From a virus, in the IMG/VR virus record IMGVR_UViG_3300031649_000002, positions 1-56,779 of that record: a stretch of 56,779 nucleotides of DNA; one strand, written 5' to 3'. Under the pieces are notes generated by a model, which saw nothing but the letters and a program-made list of their open reading frames with translations, was not told the origin of the DNA and ran no database searches. Of this stretch, positions 6,830 to 14,407 are shown piece by piece. Both the position numbers and the translations under genes were made by a program. Position 1 is the stretch's first letter. Each line of letters starts with the position of its first letter.

Positions 6830-8017
6830 GTGGCAGAGATTAAGAAGGTCGTGCTGCGGTCCGGTGCCGTGAGGTACCGGGCCGTGGTCGACGTCGGCCG
6901 CGACGAGAACGGCCGGCGCAAGCAGCTGACCATCACCAAGGACACGAAGAAGGAGGTGCAGAACGAGGTCGCCCGCATCGTCAACCAGAAGTCGACGGGC
7001 GCCTTCGTAATGCCCAACAAGATGACCGTCGCCGAGCTGCTGGACTTGTGGCTCGCGAAGAAGGCGCGCGACCTGGAAGAGAGCACGATCCAGGGCTACA
7101 AGAACGCGCTGTGCCACGTGTACGAGTACCTGGGGCATCTCCGGCTGCAGGAGCTGACGGAGGCGCACATTGAGTCGATGGTGGCGTGGCTTCTCGTCGG
7201 GGCTCGCAGGCGTGGCGGGAAGGCCGGGACGGGGATCCGCCCGTCCACCGCTCAGGGGGTGCTGTCCCGGCTGAAGGAGGCCCTCGGGTGGGCGGTGGTG
7301 CGGAAGTACGTGCACGCCAGCGTCGCCCAGTACGTGGACATCCCGCGGAAGGCGTGGAAGGAAGACCGGCGCACCAACAAGCGGATCGTGCCCTGGAACG
7401 TTGTCGAGGTGAAGGATTTCCTCGTCGGCATCCGGGACGACCGGCTGTTCGCCACGCTCATGCTCAGCCTCATGGGCCTACGGCCGGCGGAGGTGGCCGG
7501 GCTGCGGTGGGAGGACATCGACGTCGATGCCGGGACGCTGGCGATCGCGAACACCCGCACGATGATCGGTAACGCCAGGGTGCTGGAGAAGGACACGAAG
7601 ACGGAGGCTGGTGAGCGTGTCCTGCCGTTGCCGGAGCCGGTGCGGCAGGCGCTCATCGCGTTCAAGGGGCTCCAGGAGATTGAGCAGATGTCCATGGGGG
7701 GCCTGTACGTGCCGTCGGGATACCTGTTCGTCGACCATTTGGGGGAGCCGCTGACGACGCGGCATCTGCGGGAGCACGCCTACTCGTTGATGCATGCGCT
7801 GGAGTTGCGGAAGGTGCGGTTGTACGACGCCCGCCACAGCTGCTTGACGTTCCTGGCCGTCAACGGTGTGGAGGACGTTGTCCTTGCGGCGTGGGCTGGG
7901 CACGTGTCCGCGAGCTTCACGAAGCGGGTATACGTCCATCCGAGTCCTGAGGATCTGCGGTCGGCGTCGGACCATCTCACGGTGCTGCTGGGCTTCGGTG
8001 ACGAGGCGGTGGCGTGA
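6830..8017 (+). CDS. int: Tyrosine integrase
   Basis: 395 residues from GTG at 6830 after GAAGGAGAAGG. Residues ~1-60 form an arm-binding AP2-like domain and ~64-165 a SAM-like core-binding domain (TVAELLDLWLAKKARDL...). The catalytic domain ends with R218 (MGLRPAEVAGLRW), Y332-D-A-R335-H336, H358 (WAGHVS) and nucleophile Y368 (KRVYVH). The usual HxxR is YxxR here, a known variant. It catalyses integration between attP and a host attB. The structured non-coding DNA immediately downstream is the likely attP. The Xis candidate is the 68-aa protein at 4690-4896. Confidence 0.93.
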   Translation: MAEIKKVVLRSGAVRYRAVVDVGRDENGRRKQLTITKDTKKEVQNEVARIVNQKSTGAFVMPNKMTVAELLDLWLAKKARDLEESTIQGYKNALCHVYEYLGHLRLQELTEAHIESMVAWLLVGARRRGGKAGTGIRPSTAQGVLSRLKEALGWAVVRKYVHASVAQYVDIPRKAWKEDRRTNKRIVPWNVVEVKDFLVGIRDDRLFATLMLSLMGLRPAEVAGLRWEDIDVDAGTLAIANTRTMIGNARVLEKDTKTEAGERVLPLPEPVRQALIAFKGLQEIEQMSMGGLYVPSGYLFVDHLGEPLTTRHLREHAYSLMHALELRKVRLYDARHSCLTFLAVNGVEDVVLAAWAGHVSASFTKRVYVHPSPEDLRSASDHLTVLLGFGDEAVA

Positions 8018-8230
8018 TTGGGGGGTGTGAGAGATTGTGAGATTTCGGCCGCCCGTTAGGCCGCGATTACGTCTCTGACCTGCTGCGCTCTGTGGATCAT
8101 TAGGATGTATCCCTAGCTTAGAGGCTGCCCATAGTGTCCATAGGGTCCAGGGAAGCGGGGGTGGGGGCGGGCTGGGAGCCGGTTTGGATGTCGTCTCACG
8201 CACGGTCTGTGAGATTTGCGTGAGACGGCG
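8018..8230. other. Candidate attP region with repeated arm-type motifs
   Basis: Non-coding DNA just after int. TGTGAGATTT occurs at 8036-8045 and 8208-8217, with TGTGAGAGATT at 8026-8036. A perfect 11-bp inverted repeat (CGTCTCACGCA at 8192-8202, TGCGTGAGACG at 8217-8227) encloses the last copy. Between them, 8090-8145 is clearly less GC-rich than its surroundings, as an exchange core often is. No tRNA 3' end was recognised, so the attB site is unknown. Confidence 0.4.
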
Positions 8231-8311
8231 CGGCCTGGAAACGCTGAGGTCAGACATGGCGCAGGCCCCGCCCATCCGCCACGGGGGTAGCGGACAGACG
8301 AGGCCCGTTGT

Positions 8312-8353
8312 GCCCGCCCTGCCAGAGTCTTCCGGGACTCCGACAGGGCGGGC
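8312..8353. terminator. Long hairpin downstream of int
   Basis: GCCCGCCCTG (8312-8321) pairs with CAGGGCGGGC (8344-8353), and the loop holds a second stem, GAGTC/GACTC (8325-8329/8336-8340). Likely transcription terminator for the int operon or part of the attP structure. Confidence 0.5.
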
Positions 8354-8354
8354 G

Positions 8355-8396
8355 CACCCGCCCCGGTTGCGGCTTCCGGACCGCGAGGGGCGGGTG
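8355..8396. terminator. Second hairpin with T-run
   Basis: CACCCGCCCC (8355-8364) pairs perfectly with GGGGCGGGTG (8387-8396), followed on the plus strand by TTT. It directly abuts the previous hairpin. Nothing else was recognised between 8397 and the start of the next gene at 8534. Confidence 0.5.
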
Positions 8397-8533
8397 TTTG
8401 GTGTGGCGGCGGCCGAGTTCGGTCGCTACCGTGCGCACAGGTGGCCCGTACATATATCTACGGGTTCCCCAAGTTGCTGAGATTTACCCATGTGGGTAAG
8501 GACTTCTGACCAAGATCACTCAAGCCTGGTCGG

Positions 8534-8767
8534 GTGCACCGCGACCAACCGCCCGCCTGGGTCCTCCCACGCCGACGGCAGATCGGGTTACAGATCCGCG
8601 CCGCCCGCAGAGCCGCCGGCCTCACCCAGGACCAGCTCGCCGCCCGCATCGAGCGGGACGTCAAGAGCATCAGCCGGTGGGAGAACGCTCACCGAGCGCC
8701 CGACCTGACCGACCTTCTCGTCATCGCCGACGCGATCGGTGTGCCGCTCTCCGATCTCGTGCGCTGA
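8534..8767 (+). CDS. Small XRE helix-turn-helix regulator
   Basis: 77 residues from GTG at 8534. Residues ~17-75 are a complete XRE domain (QIRAARRAAGLTQDQLAARIERDVKSISRWENAHRAPDLTDLLVIADAIGV), and the first 15 residues are a basic arm. The upstream ribosome-binding site is weak. Lies alone on the plus strand and converges on the zinc-protein operon; it may control that operon or the integrase region. Third XRE gene in this part of the genome. Confidence 0.75.
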   Translation: MHRDQPPAWVLPRRRQIGLQIRAARRAAGLTQDQLAARIERDVKSISRWENAHRAPDLTDLLVIADAIGVPLSDLVR

Positions 8768-8892
8768 AATCGGCCCGCCGCCGGCGTCAGGGGAGAGCAC
8801 CGGCGGCAGGCCCGCGGCCGTCCGTCACGGGGCGTACGAGACGGCCACGCTTCCCGGTGCCGGCGCGATCGGCGTCGCACCGGTACCGGGGG

Positions 8893-9054
8893 TCAGTGGC
8901 GCAAGTCGGCCTGGCTGGTCGGGGCGTTCGTCCGCTTGCATGGCCAGAGGTGCCGGTAGATGGTGGTGCCGGGCCCGGAAGGCGACGGGATGGAGTCCTC
9001 GGTGTAGTCGTCGCCCTTACGGAGTCGCGTGTCGCAGTGTGCGCAGATCTTCAC
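8893..9054 (-). CDS. Small zinc-binding protein
   Basis: 53 residues from GTG at 9054 (GTGA overlap with the upstream stop). CAHCDTRLRKGDDY and the later HLWPC suggest a zinc ribbon (two Cys, His, Cys). Last gene of a three-gene operon of small Cys-rich proteins. Short proteins starting with (V/M)KICxHC are frequent in Streptomyces genomes and phages, to my knowledge without a known role. Confidence 0.65.
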   Translation of the reverse strand: MKICAHCDTRLRKGDDYTEDSIPSPSGPGTTIYRHLWPCKRTNAPTSQADLRH

Positions 9055-9230
9055 CGTCGGACCTCCTTGCGCCAGAGGATGAACCAGGCCCGGTACAGCG
9101 CGCTTGCGTCCGCGCACTTGGGGGGATCGTCCGGCCGGTCCACGTTGACCTTGCAGCCGGGGCAGAGGATGCAGTGGTCGGCGAGTTCGCCGAACGCCTG
9201 CCTCGCTGGTGTCAGAGTGTCGGTGCTCAT
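9051..9230 (-). CDS. Small zinc-binding protein
   Basis: 59 residues from ATG at 9230 (ATGA overlap). A CILCPGC motif with a further Cys (PPKCADA) can form a zinc knuckle. The C-terminal helix is aromatic and basic (ALYRAWFILWRKEVRR). Middle gene of the zinc-microprotein operon; function unknown. Confidence 0.65.
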   Translation of the reverse strand: MSTDTLTPARQAFGELADHCILCPGCKVNVDRPDDPPKCADASALYRAWFILWRKEVRR

Positions 9231-9562
9231 CGTGCCTCCCGTGCGAGTTTCTCCAGCGTCGTGCGGGTCTCGCACAGGGTGGCGTCGTCGACGCACTGCT
9301 CGCACTGTCCGGCGTGGTCGCGGAGCGCCCGCACGGCAGCCTCTGCAGCGCAGCGGCGGCAGGAGCGGGGGAACGTCGAGTAGTGGCCGTCCAGGCGCCG
9401 GTGGCGGCGCTCCCCGAGGTCGACAGCCGTGGCCGTGTTGAGGACCGCGGTACACCAGACGCATGCCGCGCCGCGTACCTGCTCCTGTGACAGCCCGTCA
9501 AGGGCGGGGAGGGGAAGCAGGGATAACGGGCTGTCGGTGGTGCTGGTGGATTCTGGTGGCAT
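9227..9562 (-). CDS. Cys-rich small protein
   Basis: 111 residues from ATG at 9562 (in-frame codons continue upstream to 9598 but lie over the palindromic operator). Cys pairs occur at CVWC, CRRC, CEQC and one more in TLC, each next to Arg/His-rich helices, so one or two metal sites are likely. First gene of the operon at 8893-9562. The palindromes at 9595-9650 lie directly upstream and probably control it. Confidence 0.6.
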   Translation of the reverse strand: MPPESTSTTDSPLSLLPLPALDGLSQEQVRGAACVWCTAVLNTATAVDLGERRHRRLDGHYSTFPRSCRRCAAEAAVRALRDHAGQCEQCVDDATLCETRTTLEKLAREAR

Positions 9563-9594
9563 GCGTCGGGCCTCCACGGTCACGGTGATCCGTC

Positions 9595-9650
9595 TCACAT
9601 ATGTGACCGTAGGTGCGCGTATAGGGGCGGAATGCTCACAGATTTGTGAG
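9595..9650. promoter_or_regulatory. Two palindromic operators upstream of the zinc-protein operon
   Basis: TCACATATGTGA (9595-9606) is a perfect 12-bp palindrome. CTCACAGATTTGTGAG (9635-9650) has 6-bp arms around GATT. The centres are 42 bp apart, four helical turns. Both share the TCACA/TGTGA half-site, also related to the TGTGAGATTT motifs beside int. They sit between the 9562 start and the 3' end of the XRE-TPR gene, suggesting cooperative binding by one dimeric regulator. Confidence 0.6.
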
Positions 9651-9665
9651 CGCTGTGAGCGTGCC

Positions 9666-10850
9666 CTACAAACCGACCCAGGACGCCATGTGGTTCAGCG
9701 TGTCCGGCGTACGGCGAGCCACATGCACAAGGCCACGGATCGTTTCCCGGGCCCCCGGGTGATAGCGAGTCTGCTCCGGTGCCTCCCGTCGGGCCTCAAC
9801 CAGATGCTCCAGCGCCTTCTCAGTGAACCCCGTCTCCATCTCCGTGCGGGCCCGGTCGATCAGGAAATGCGCCCGCCTCGACGTGGCGAGCGACGCTGGC
9901 AGCCGCATCTTGCGGGCCTGCTTCAACGCCTCGTCGTACTGCCCCATCTCCACCGCCGCGGACATCCGGTGCAATGCGACGTTGGCCGGGCCGAATGACA
10001 GCCAGTGCACACCAGAGGCGTCGCCCGTTCGCTTCGCGATGGCGCGAGCCTCCTTGATGTGCCGGTCGACAGCGGTCTGGTCCTCGGCGCGTGCGCAGAT
10101 GACGGAGCCTCCGAGGTGCAGCTGGCCGGTGACAGCGAGGGCCTCTCGACTGGCGGCGGCCTGGCCGACGATGCCGTGGCCGGAAGAGATGAGGCGCTGC
10201 CCGATCGTGTACTCGCCCTCACGGAAATACACCAGGGCGCGCATGTACTGGCGGACCGCGCCGAGGCAGGGATCGGAGGCCCGTTCGGCGGCCCAGGCCA
10301 TGCGGTCCAGGGCGACGGCGGACAGGTCGTAGTAGCCGAGCTTGACGCTGATGTCGTGGGCTGTCCGGTACGTCGATCCGAGGGCCTGCCACAGCTCGCT
10401 CGACGGAGACGCCCACGCCGTGTGCGTGAGTTCGGCGATCGCCGCCGGCAGGGCGCGGGCGGCGTTGCGGAGGTGCGTTGCCCGGACCTCTGCACACAGT
10501 CGGTCGGCTTCAGCGATGAGTTCGGCGGCCGGGCGAGCCTGTAGGTCCGGGTTCGCGCCGAGGTCGTACAGGTCGAGGGCTTCACGGATGGGGCGGACGA
10601 GCTCGGCGAGCCGGTCGCGCTGCAATTCGGTCACGTAGGGCTGTCCCGTGAGGATGGTGACGTCGACGCCGAGGGCGCGCGAGACAGCCGCTACGAAGTC
10701 GGCCGTGGCTGGGCGGGCCCCGCATTCGACCTGGTTGAGCAGGCTGTATGAGTAGGGGATGCGGTCGGCGAGCTCGCGTTGTGTGAGCCTGGCCAGTCTC
10801 CGCTGCTCCTTGATGCGGGTCCCTGTGTGGTCGTCGTCCAGTGTGGGCAT
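9666..10850 (-). CDS. XRE transcriptional regulator with TPR-like C-terminal domain
   Basis: 394 residues from ATG at 10850, preceded by GAGGAGACC; upstream in-frame codons lack a better site. Helix-turn-helix at ~residues 10-65 (IKEQRRLARLTQRELADRIPYSYSLLNQVECGARP), followed by ~300 residues of helical TPR-like repeats (ALDRMAWAAERASDPCLGAVRQYMRALVYF..., AVEMGQYDEALKQARKM). These large XRE-TPR regulators are typical of Streptomyces. They often sit beside a flavoprotein gene, as here, where a flavoprotein gene is divergently transcribed from 10970. Probably regulates that gene. An unusual cargo for a phage. Confidence 0.8.
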   Translation of the reverse strand: MPTLDDDHTGTRIKEQRRLARLTQRELADRIPYSYSLLNQVECGARPATADFVAAVSRALGVDVTILTGQPYVTELQRDRLAELVRPIREALDLYDLGANPDLQARPAAELIAEADRLCAEVRATHLRNAARALPAAIAELTHTAWASPSSELWQALGSTYRTAHDISVKLGYYDLSAVALDRMAWAAERASDPCLGAVRQYMRALVYFREGEYTIGQRLISSGHGIVGQAAASREALAVTGQLHLGGSVICARAEDQTAVDRHIKEARAIAKRTGDASGVHWLSFGPANVALHRMSAAVEMGQYDEALKQARKMRLPASLATSRRAHFLIDRARTEMETGFTEKALEHLVEARREAPEQTRYHPGARETIRGLVHVARRTPDTLNHMASWVGL

Positions 10851-10916
10851 ACTGGTCTCCTCGTTCCTTGCTCCCACTTGGAACGGTACTCGCGGCAGGG
10901 TGCGCGGGTCAGGCGT

Positions 10917-10947
10917 CCGCCCCCGAGTCCACTGGATTCGGGGGCGG
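10917..10947. promoter_or_regulatory. Inverted repeat in the XRE-TPR / flavoprotein divergent promoter
   Basis: CCGCCCCCGA (10917-10926) and TCGGGGGCGG (10938-10947) form a perfect 10-bp inverted repeat in the 119-nt gap between the divergent starts at 10850 and 10970. It may be an operator or a hairpin in the flavoprotein leader. Confidence 0.45.
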
Positions 10948-10969
10948 TTGCATGTGATCGGATGAGGTC

Positions 10970-11524
10970 ATGACCTCTCGTGTGCTGTACCTCTTTGGTT
11001 CCGCGGCTCCTCCCGTCTTCGACGTAGCGTCCGTGATTGAGGACGCGCAGCAGCGTGGTTTCGACGTGTGCCTTGGGCTCACCCCGACTGCGCACCGCTG
11101 GCTCGGCAGCCAACTCGTAGAGCTGGAGCGGCTGACCGGGCATCCGGTGCGATCCGAGTACAAGCAGCCCGGCGAGCCGGACGTGTGGCCGAAGGCGGAC
11201 GTGATCGTCGTCGCGCCGGCCACTTTCAACACGGTGAACGCTTGGGCGCTTGGGTTGACGCACGACTTCGTGGTCGGTGTCGTGGCTGAGGGGATCGGCA
11301 AGGGCATTCCGTTGGTGGCGATGCCGTGCGTGAATGCGGCCTATGTGCGGCACCGGCAGTTCGAGCGGAGCGTCGCCGAGCTGCGGGCAATGGGCGTGGA
11401 AGTCCTGTATGGGGAGGGCGGGTTCGTGCCGAACCAGCCGGGTCAGGGGAGGCCGAAGGAATATCCGTGGCGGCTGGCGTTGGAGGCGGCTGAGCGGGTG
11501 GTGAAGAAGCCATCTCGGGCATGA
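10970..11524 (+). CDS. HFCD-family flavoprotein (PPC-decarboxylase-like)
   Basis: 184 residues from ATG at 10970. Rossmann-like start (RVLYLFGSAAPPVFDVASVIEDAQQRG), VIVVAPATFNTVNAWALG (the PAT-x-NT-x3-A flavin-binding signature) and GIPLVAMPCVNAAYVRH, where a PxMN-type motif is replaced by MPCVN. This family binds FMN and includes phosphopantothenoylcysteine decarboxylases and lantibiotic EpiD-type enzymes. The substrate here is unknown. Paired with the divergent XRE-TPR regulator and followed by a 60-aa protein, it forms a compact module also known from Streptomyces chromosomes. Confidence 0.8.
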   Translation: MTSRVLYLFGSAAPPVFDVASVIEDAQQRGFDVCLGLTPTAHRWLGSQLVELERLTGHPVRSEYKQPGEPDVWPKADVIVVAPATFNTVNAWALGLTHDFVVGVVAEGIGKGIPLVAMPCVNAAYVRHRQFERSVAELRAMGVEVLYGEGGFVPNQPGQGRPKEYPWRLALEAAERVVKKPSRA

Positions 11525-11557
11525 GTGTTCGGGGGCCGTTCTCGATATCCTGGAGGT

Positions 11558-11740
11558 ATGTCCCCCAACCCCCAGGCCTCTGGTCTGTCGCGCCCGGCTG
11601 CGGTCGTGAACGACGACATTCGCGCCCTTGCGAGGGCTGCGTGGGGGCGCCCGTTCACGGACGAGGAGCGGGCTGTGTACGGGCTGCTGGTAGTGGAGTG
11701 GGATGCGGCGGTGCGGGCCGAGATCGTCGCAGCGGCCTGA
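11558..11740 (+). CDS. 60-residue protein of the flavoprotein module
   Basis: ATG at 11558 after CTGGAGGT. A helical acidic protein (NDDIRALARAAWGRPFTDEERAVYGLLVVEWDAAVRAEIV) without Cys. It starts 33 nt after the flavoprotein stop and is very likely co-transcribed. No domain recognised; it could be a partner of the flavoprotein or of the XRE-TPR regulator. Confidence 0.65.
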   Translation: MSPNPQASGLSRPAAVVNDDIRALARAAWGRPFTDEERAVYGLLVVEWDAAVRAEIVAAA

Positions 11741-11805
11741 CTCCGAGCATGACGAAGCGGCCCCCGCCACCGCCCGAAGGCGATGACGGGGCCCATGCCC
11801 ACCAC

Positions 11806-12495
11806 TTACACGTACTGCATTCGCCGCGGATCCAACGCTCCCGCCGCCTGCGGAACCGTTCCTCCATCCCCAGGATCCGGCGCCCCATCCTCGCGGCACA
11901 CCCTCGCGTACTGGTCGTAAGACGGCGTCTGCCAACTGTATCCGTCCGGACAGGACTGCCCGTCCGTCCCGTCCCGCCCGTCGACACCGTCCTGGCCGTC
12001 CTGCCCCGCAGGACCAGCCGGGCCGGCAGGACCTGGCTCACCCTGAGGACCCGCTTCACCCTGAGGGCCAACGGGACCCGTCGGGCCGACTGCCCCAGCC
12101 GCTCCGGGCGCTCCGCTCGCACCCGGCGTACCGGCCGCCCCGCTCCCCCCTGGCTTCCCCGACGGTCCCGGACTGCCTGCCGGGCCGGGCGGGCCAGGAA
12201 TCGGCACCGGCACCTCCGCTCGAGCAGGTAGATCGTCGATCGCACGCGCCGGATCCGGCGCCGCGGGTGTCTTCCCTGCCGCCTTGAGCTGCGAGCGCAG
12301 CACCCGCACGTCTCCCGCGAGGGTGGATACGGCCGTGCCCCGCAAGTCCGCCTCACGGGCCAAGTCCTGGCGGGCGTCCGTCTCCCGGCCGATGAGGAGC
12401 AGAGACAGGGCGACCCCGCCGCCGAGCGTCAGCAAGACGGCGACCAGGAGGAGCAGCCTGCGGTTGCGGTACAGCACCACTTCGGTCCGCGTCAT
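11806..12495 (-). CDS. Membrane-anchored collagen-like protein
   Basis: 229 residues from ATG at 12495. One membrane helix at ~residues 14-34 ([22 protein letters not shown]), a helical stalk (~36-75), then about 30 G-x-y triplets (~97-187: [13 protein letters not shown]...[11 protein letters not shown]) and a Cys-containing tail. Collagen-like triplets usually occur in phage tail fibres. Here they are fused to a membrane anchor and placed last in the lysis block. A type II orientation would put the triplet domain outside the cell. Role unknown; co-translated with the small coiled-coil membrane protein (ATGA). Confidence 0.75.
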   Translation of the reverse strand: MTRTEVVLYRNRRLLLLVAVLLTLGGGVALSLLLIGRETDARQDLAREADLRGTAVSTLAGDVRVLRSQLKAAGKTPAAPDPARAIDDLPARAEVPVPIPGPPGPAGSPGPSGKPGGSGAAGTPGASGAPGAAGAVGPTGPVGPQGEAGPQGEPGPAGPAGPAGQDGQDGVDGRDGTDGQSCPDGYSWQTPSYDQYARVCREDGAPDPGDGGTVPQAAGALDPRRMQYV

Positions 12496-12758
12496 GGCGT
12501 CCCCCCGAGCTGCGTCACCAGCAGCCGCAGGCGCGCGACCTCCAATTCCAGCGTCTGCGCCCGTGCCTCCGCCTTGGCCTGATCCGCCTCCGCCTTGTCC
12601 CGCTCCGCGACCAAAGCCTTCGTCAGGCTGTCGTATCCGGTCACCGCGTTGGCCTCCCGGGCCGCCCTGGTTGCGCCGCGGCTGCCGTACATGACGCCCG
12701 CCGCGGCCACGGGACCGCCGATCAGCGCTGCGATCGCCGTCACCATGGCCGCGTCCAC
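12492..12758 (-). CDS. Small membrane protein with coiled coil, lysis region
   Basis: 88 residues from GTG at 12758, chosen for the GGAGGTGG site just upstream. One N-terminal hydrophobic helix ([22 protein letters not shown]) followed by a long charged coiled coil (residues ~40-84). One-helix proteins of this kind act as holins or holin partners in many actinophages. Lies between the holin-like gene and the collagen-like gene. Confidence 0.6.
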   Translation of the reverse strand: MDAAMVTAIAALIGGPVAAAGVMYGSRGATRAAREANAVTGYDSLTKALVAERDKAEADQAKAEARAQTLELEVARLRLLVTQLGGTP

Positions 12759-12791
12759 GCCACCACCTCCCCGACGCACTCATGGGACAGG

Positions 12792-13178
12792 TCAGGCTGC
12801 CTGGGTGTGCGATCCGGGGTCCATGGGGCTGGTCTGCTCGATCCGCAGCTGTGGCACCGGGGCCGTCACCTCCCGATGCAGCACCAGCGCCACCAGGCCC
12901 TCAACCGCGAGCATCCACAGAGCCTGAAGCTCGGCCGGCATGTTCAGCCCGAACGCGAGGAACAGTGCGAGCACGCCCTGTGCAAGGTTCACGATCGCCG
13001 CGGCGGCGGCGCCCGTCTTCAGGACGATCGCGGTGATGACGGCGACGAGGAGGGAGAGGACGGCCATGATGGCGCCCTGCTGCTCCGCGGATACGTCCAG
13101 CCCGTAGGCTGCGGCCAGTTTCAGGGCGATCGCGATGAACGCGAGGATGTATACCGGCTCTCTGCCGAACACCTTCAT
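12792..13178 (-). CDS. Holin-like membrane protein
   Basis: 128 residues from ATG at 13178 with AAAGGAA upstream. Three to four hydrophobic segments (residues ~8-24, 36-56, 58-80, 86-101) and a polar charged C-terminal tail. Immediately downstream of the endolysin gene on the same strand. Probably forms the membrane lesion timing lysis; assignment is from topology and position. Confidence 0.7.
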   Translation of the reverse strand: MKVFGREPVYILAFIAIALKLAAAYGLDVSAEQQGAIMAVLSLLVAVITAIVLKTGAAAAAIVNLAQGVLALFLAFGLNMPAELQALWMLAVEGLVALVLHREVTAPVPQLRIEQTSPMDPGSHTQAA

Positions 13179-13195
13179 GATGGGTTCCTTTCGAT

Positions 13196-14116
13196 TCAAG
13201 CGACGACGTCGAAGCCGTGCTTCGCGCCGAGCTTCTTGAGCGACGTCATCCCGGGTATGCCGTCCGCGGCAGTCCCCGAATAGCCGAGGCGCCGCTGCCA
13301 CTTCGCGTACGCGTCCCGGGTCATCGACCCGTACGAGCCGTCGCCCGCGTACGTCTTGGCGAGCAGCTTCTCGGCGACGAGCGCGGCCTCGATGAGGTTC
13401 ACGCCAGCCATGTATGTGACGTGGCCCTGCCGCGCGCCCGGGTCGGTCTTCGCCGCGGTGACGAGGCGGGACAGGTCGACGCGCGGCTTCGACGGGGTCG
13501 GCTTCGGTACCGCCGTCGTGCCCGGCGTGATGGCGAGCTGCCTGTGCACGTCGGCGCGGAAGACGTCCATGTCGAACGACGGGTCGATCTTCCCGGGCTG
13601 CAGTTCCTTGTGCCCGGCGACGGAACGTTCCGTCCACCCGTGCTTCCGGCATGTCGCCGCTGCCCACAGCACCGCCTGCCGGTACTGGTCCGCCGGGTAC
13701 GGGTCCTTGCCGTCGCCGAGGTTCTCGATCTCCAGGCCGTACAGGACGTCGTTGCCGTCGGTGTCCGCCCGGTCGTCGCGCGGGAGCGGCGCCTTCTCCG
13801 CCACCAGCGCCGTCACAACATCCCCGTCAACGAGACCGGCATGGTTCGCCCGGCCCTGCCCGAGCATCCACAGGCCGGCGGTCTTACCGAGCCAGTTGTG
13901 GCAGAGCGGGCCGGGCAGGTCCGGTCTGCCGTTGAAGCAGACCGCTCTGTCGCCGTGTCCTGCGGTGTGGTGGATGAGGACGCCGACGACGGGCCCGAAC
14001 GTTTTGCCCGTCGCCGTGTCGCGGTTGTGGGTGCGCCAGCCGGGATACTCGTGGACCGTGAGTCCCTCTGCGCGGTAGGCGGCGAGTCTCTGGTCTGCGG
14101 TCATCGGTGTTGCCAC
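13196..14116 (-). CDS. Endolysin: N-acetylmuramoyl-L-alanine amidase with peptidoglycan-binding domain
   Basis: 306 residues from GTG at 14116 (overlap with the upstream stop; GGGGG site upstream; ATG at 14104 is an alternative). Amidase_2/PGRP-type catalytic domain at ~20-200, with LIHHTAGHGDR (zinc His), YGLEIENLGDG and GHKELQPGKIDPSFDM (second zinc His, K and D). A Pro-rich linker (~208-222) leads to a C-terminal peptidoglycan-binding domain (~235-305, YMAGVNLIEAALVAEKLLAKT...GMTSLKKLG). Cleaves the amide bond between MurNAc and the peptide stem to lyse the host. Followed by holin-type genes. Confidence 0.9.
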   Translation of the reverse strand: MATPMTADQRLAAYRAEGLTVHEYPGWRTHNRDTATGKTFGPVVGVLIHHTAGHGDRAVCFNGRPDLPGPLCHNWLGKTAGLWMLGQGRANHAGLVDGDVVTALVAEKAPLPRDDRADTDGNDVLYGLEIENLGDGKDPYPADQYRQAVLWAAATCRKHGWTERSVAGHKELQPGKIDPSFDMDVFRADVHRQLAITPGTTAVPKPTPSKPRVDLSRLVTAAKTDPGARQGHVTYMAGVNLIEAALVAEKLLAKTYAGDGSYGSMTRDAYAKWQRRLGYSGTAADGIPGMTSLKKLGAKHGFDVVA

Positions 14117-14118
14117 GG

Positions 14119-14394
14119 TCAGGCCCCCTTCTCGACGACGGTGCGGGTGACTTCCTGCACCGTCGTGAACGTGATCTGCTCCCAACCCGCACCGGCCAGA
14201 ACCTCCCGCAGCTTCCCCAGCTCGGCGAGCGGGGTCGACGCCGACCAGGCCCCGCTCATGTCCGACAGCTGGATCCGGCCCGACAGCTGGAACGCTTCCT
14301 CGCCGCCCTGGCCCCACGGCCGGACGGCGATGATGTCCACGGCACCGCCGGGCGCCGGGTCCTGCACATTCGTCTGCGACCACTCGTAAGCCAT
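14119..14394 (-). CDS. Hypothetical protein between tail and lysis genes
   Basis: 91 residues from ATG at 14394 (AGGCGAGG site). WSQTNVQDPAPGGAVDIIAVRPW and a final beta-rich segment (WEQITFTTVQEVTRTVVEKG) suggest a small beta protein, perhaps a tail accessory. Ends 3 nt before the endolysin start, so coupled. Not recognised. Confidence 0.65.
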   Translation of the reverse strand: MAYEWSQTNVQDPAPGGAVDIIAVRPWGQGGEEAFQLSGRIQLSDMSGAWSASTPLAELGKLREVLAGAGWEQITFTTVQEVTRTVVEKGA

Positions 14395-14407
14395 GACCTC
14401 GCCTCTC

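Noticed and set aside
8250-8453. 67-codon minus-strand open frame between int and the small XRE gene
   Set aside because: Arg/Pro-rich, overlaps the two strong hairpins, no ribosome-binding site; more likely non-coding.
8018-8533. tRNA gene or tRNA fragment at the integration site
   Set aside because: I looked for a T-loop-like GGTTCRANYCC element and a CCA end and found no convincing tRNA part.
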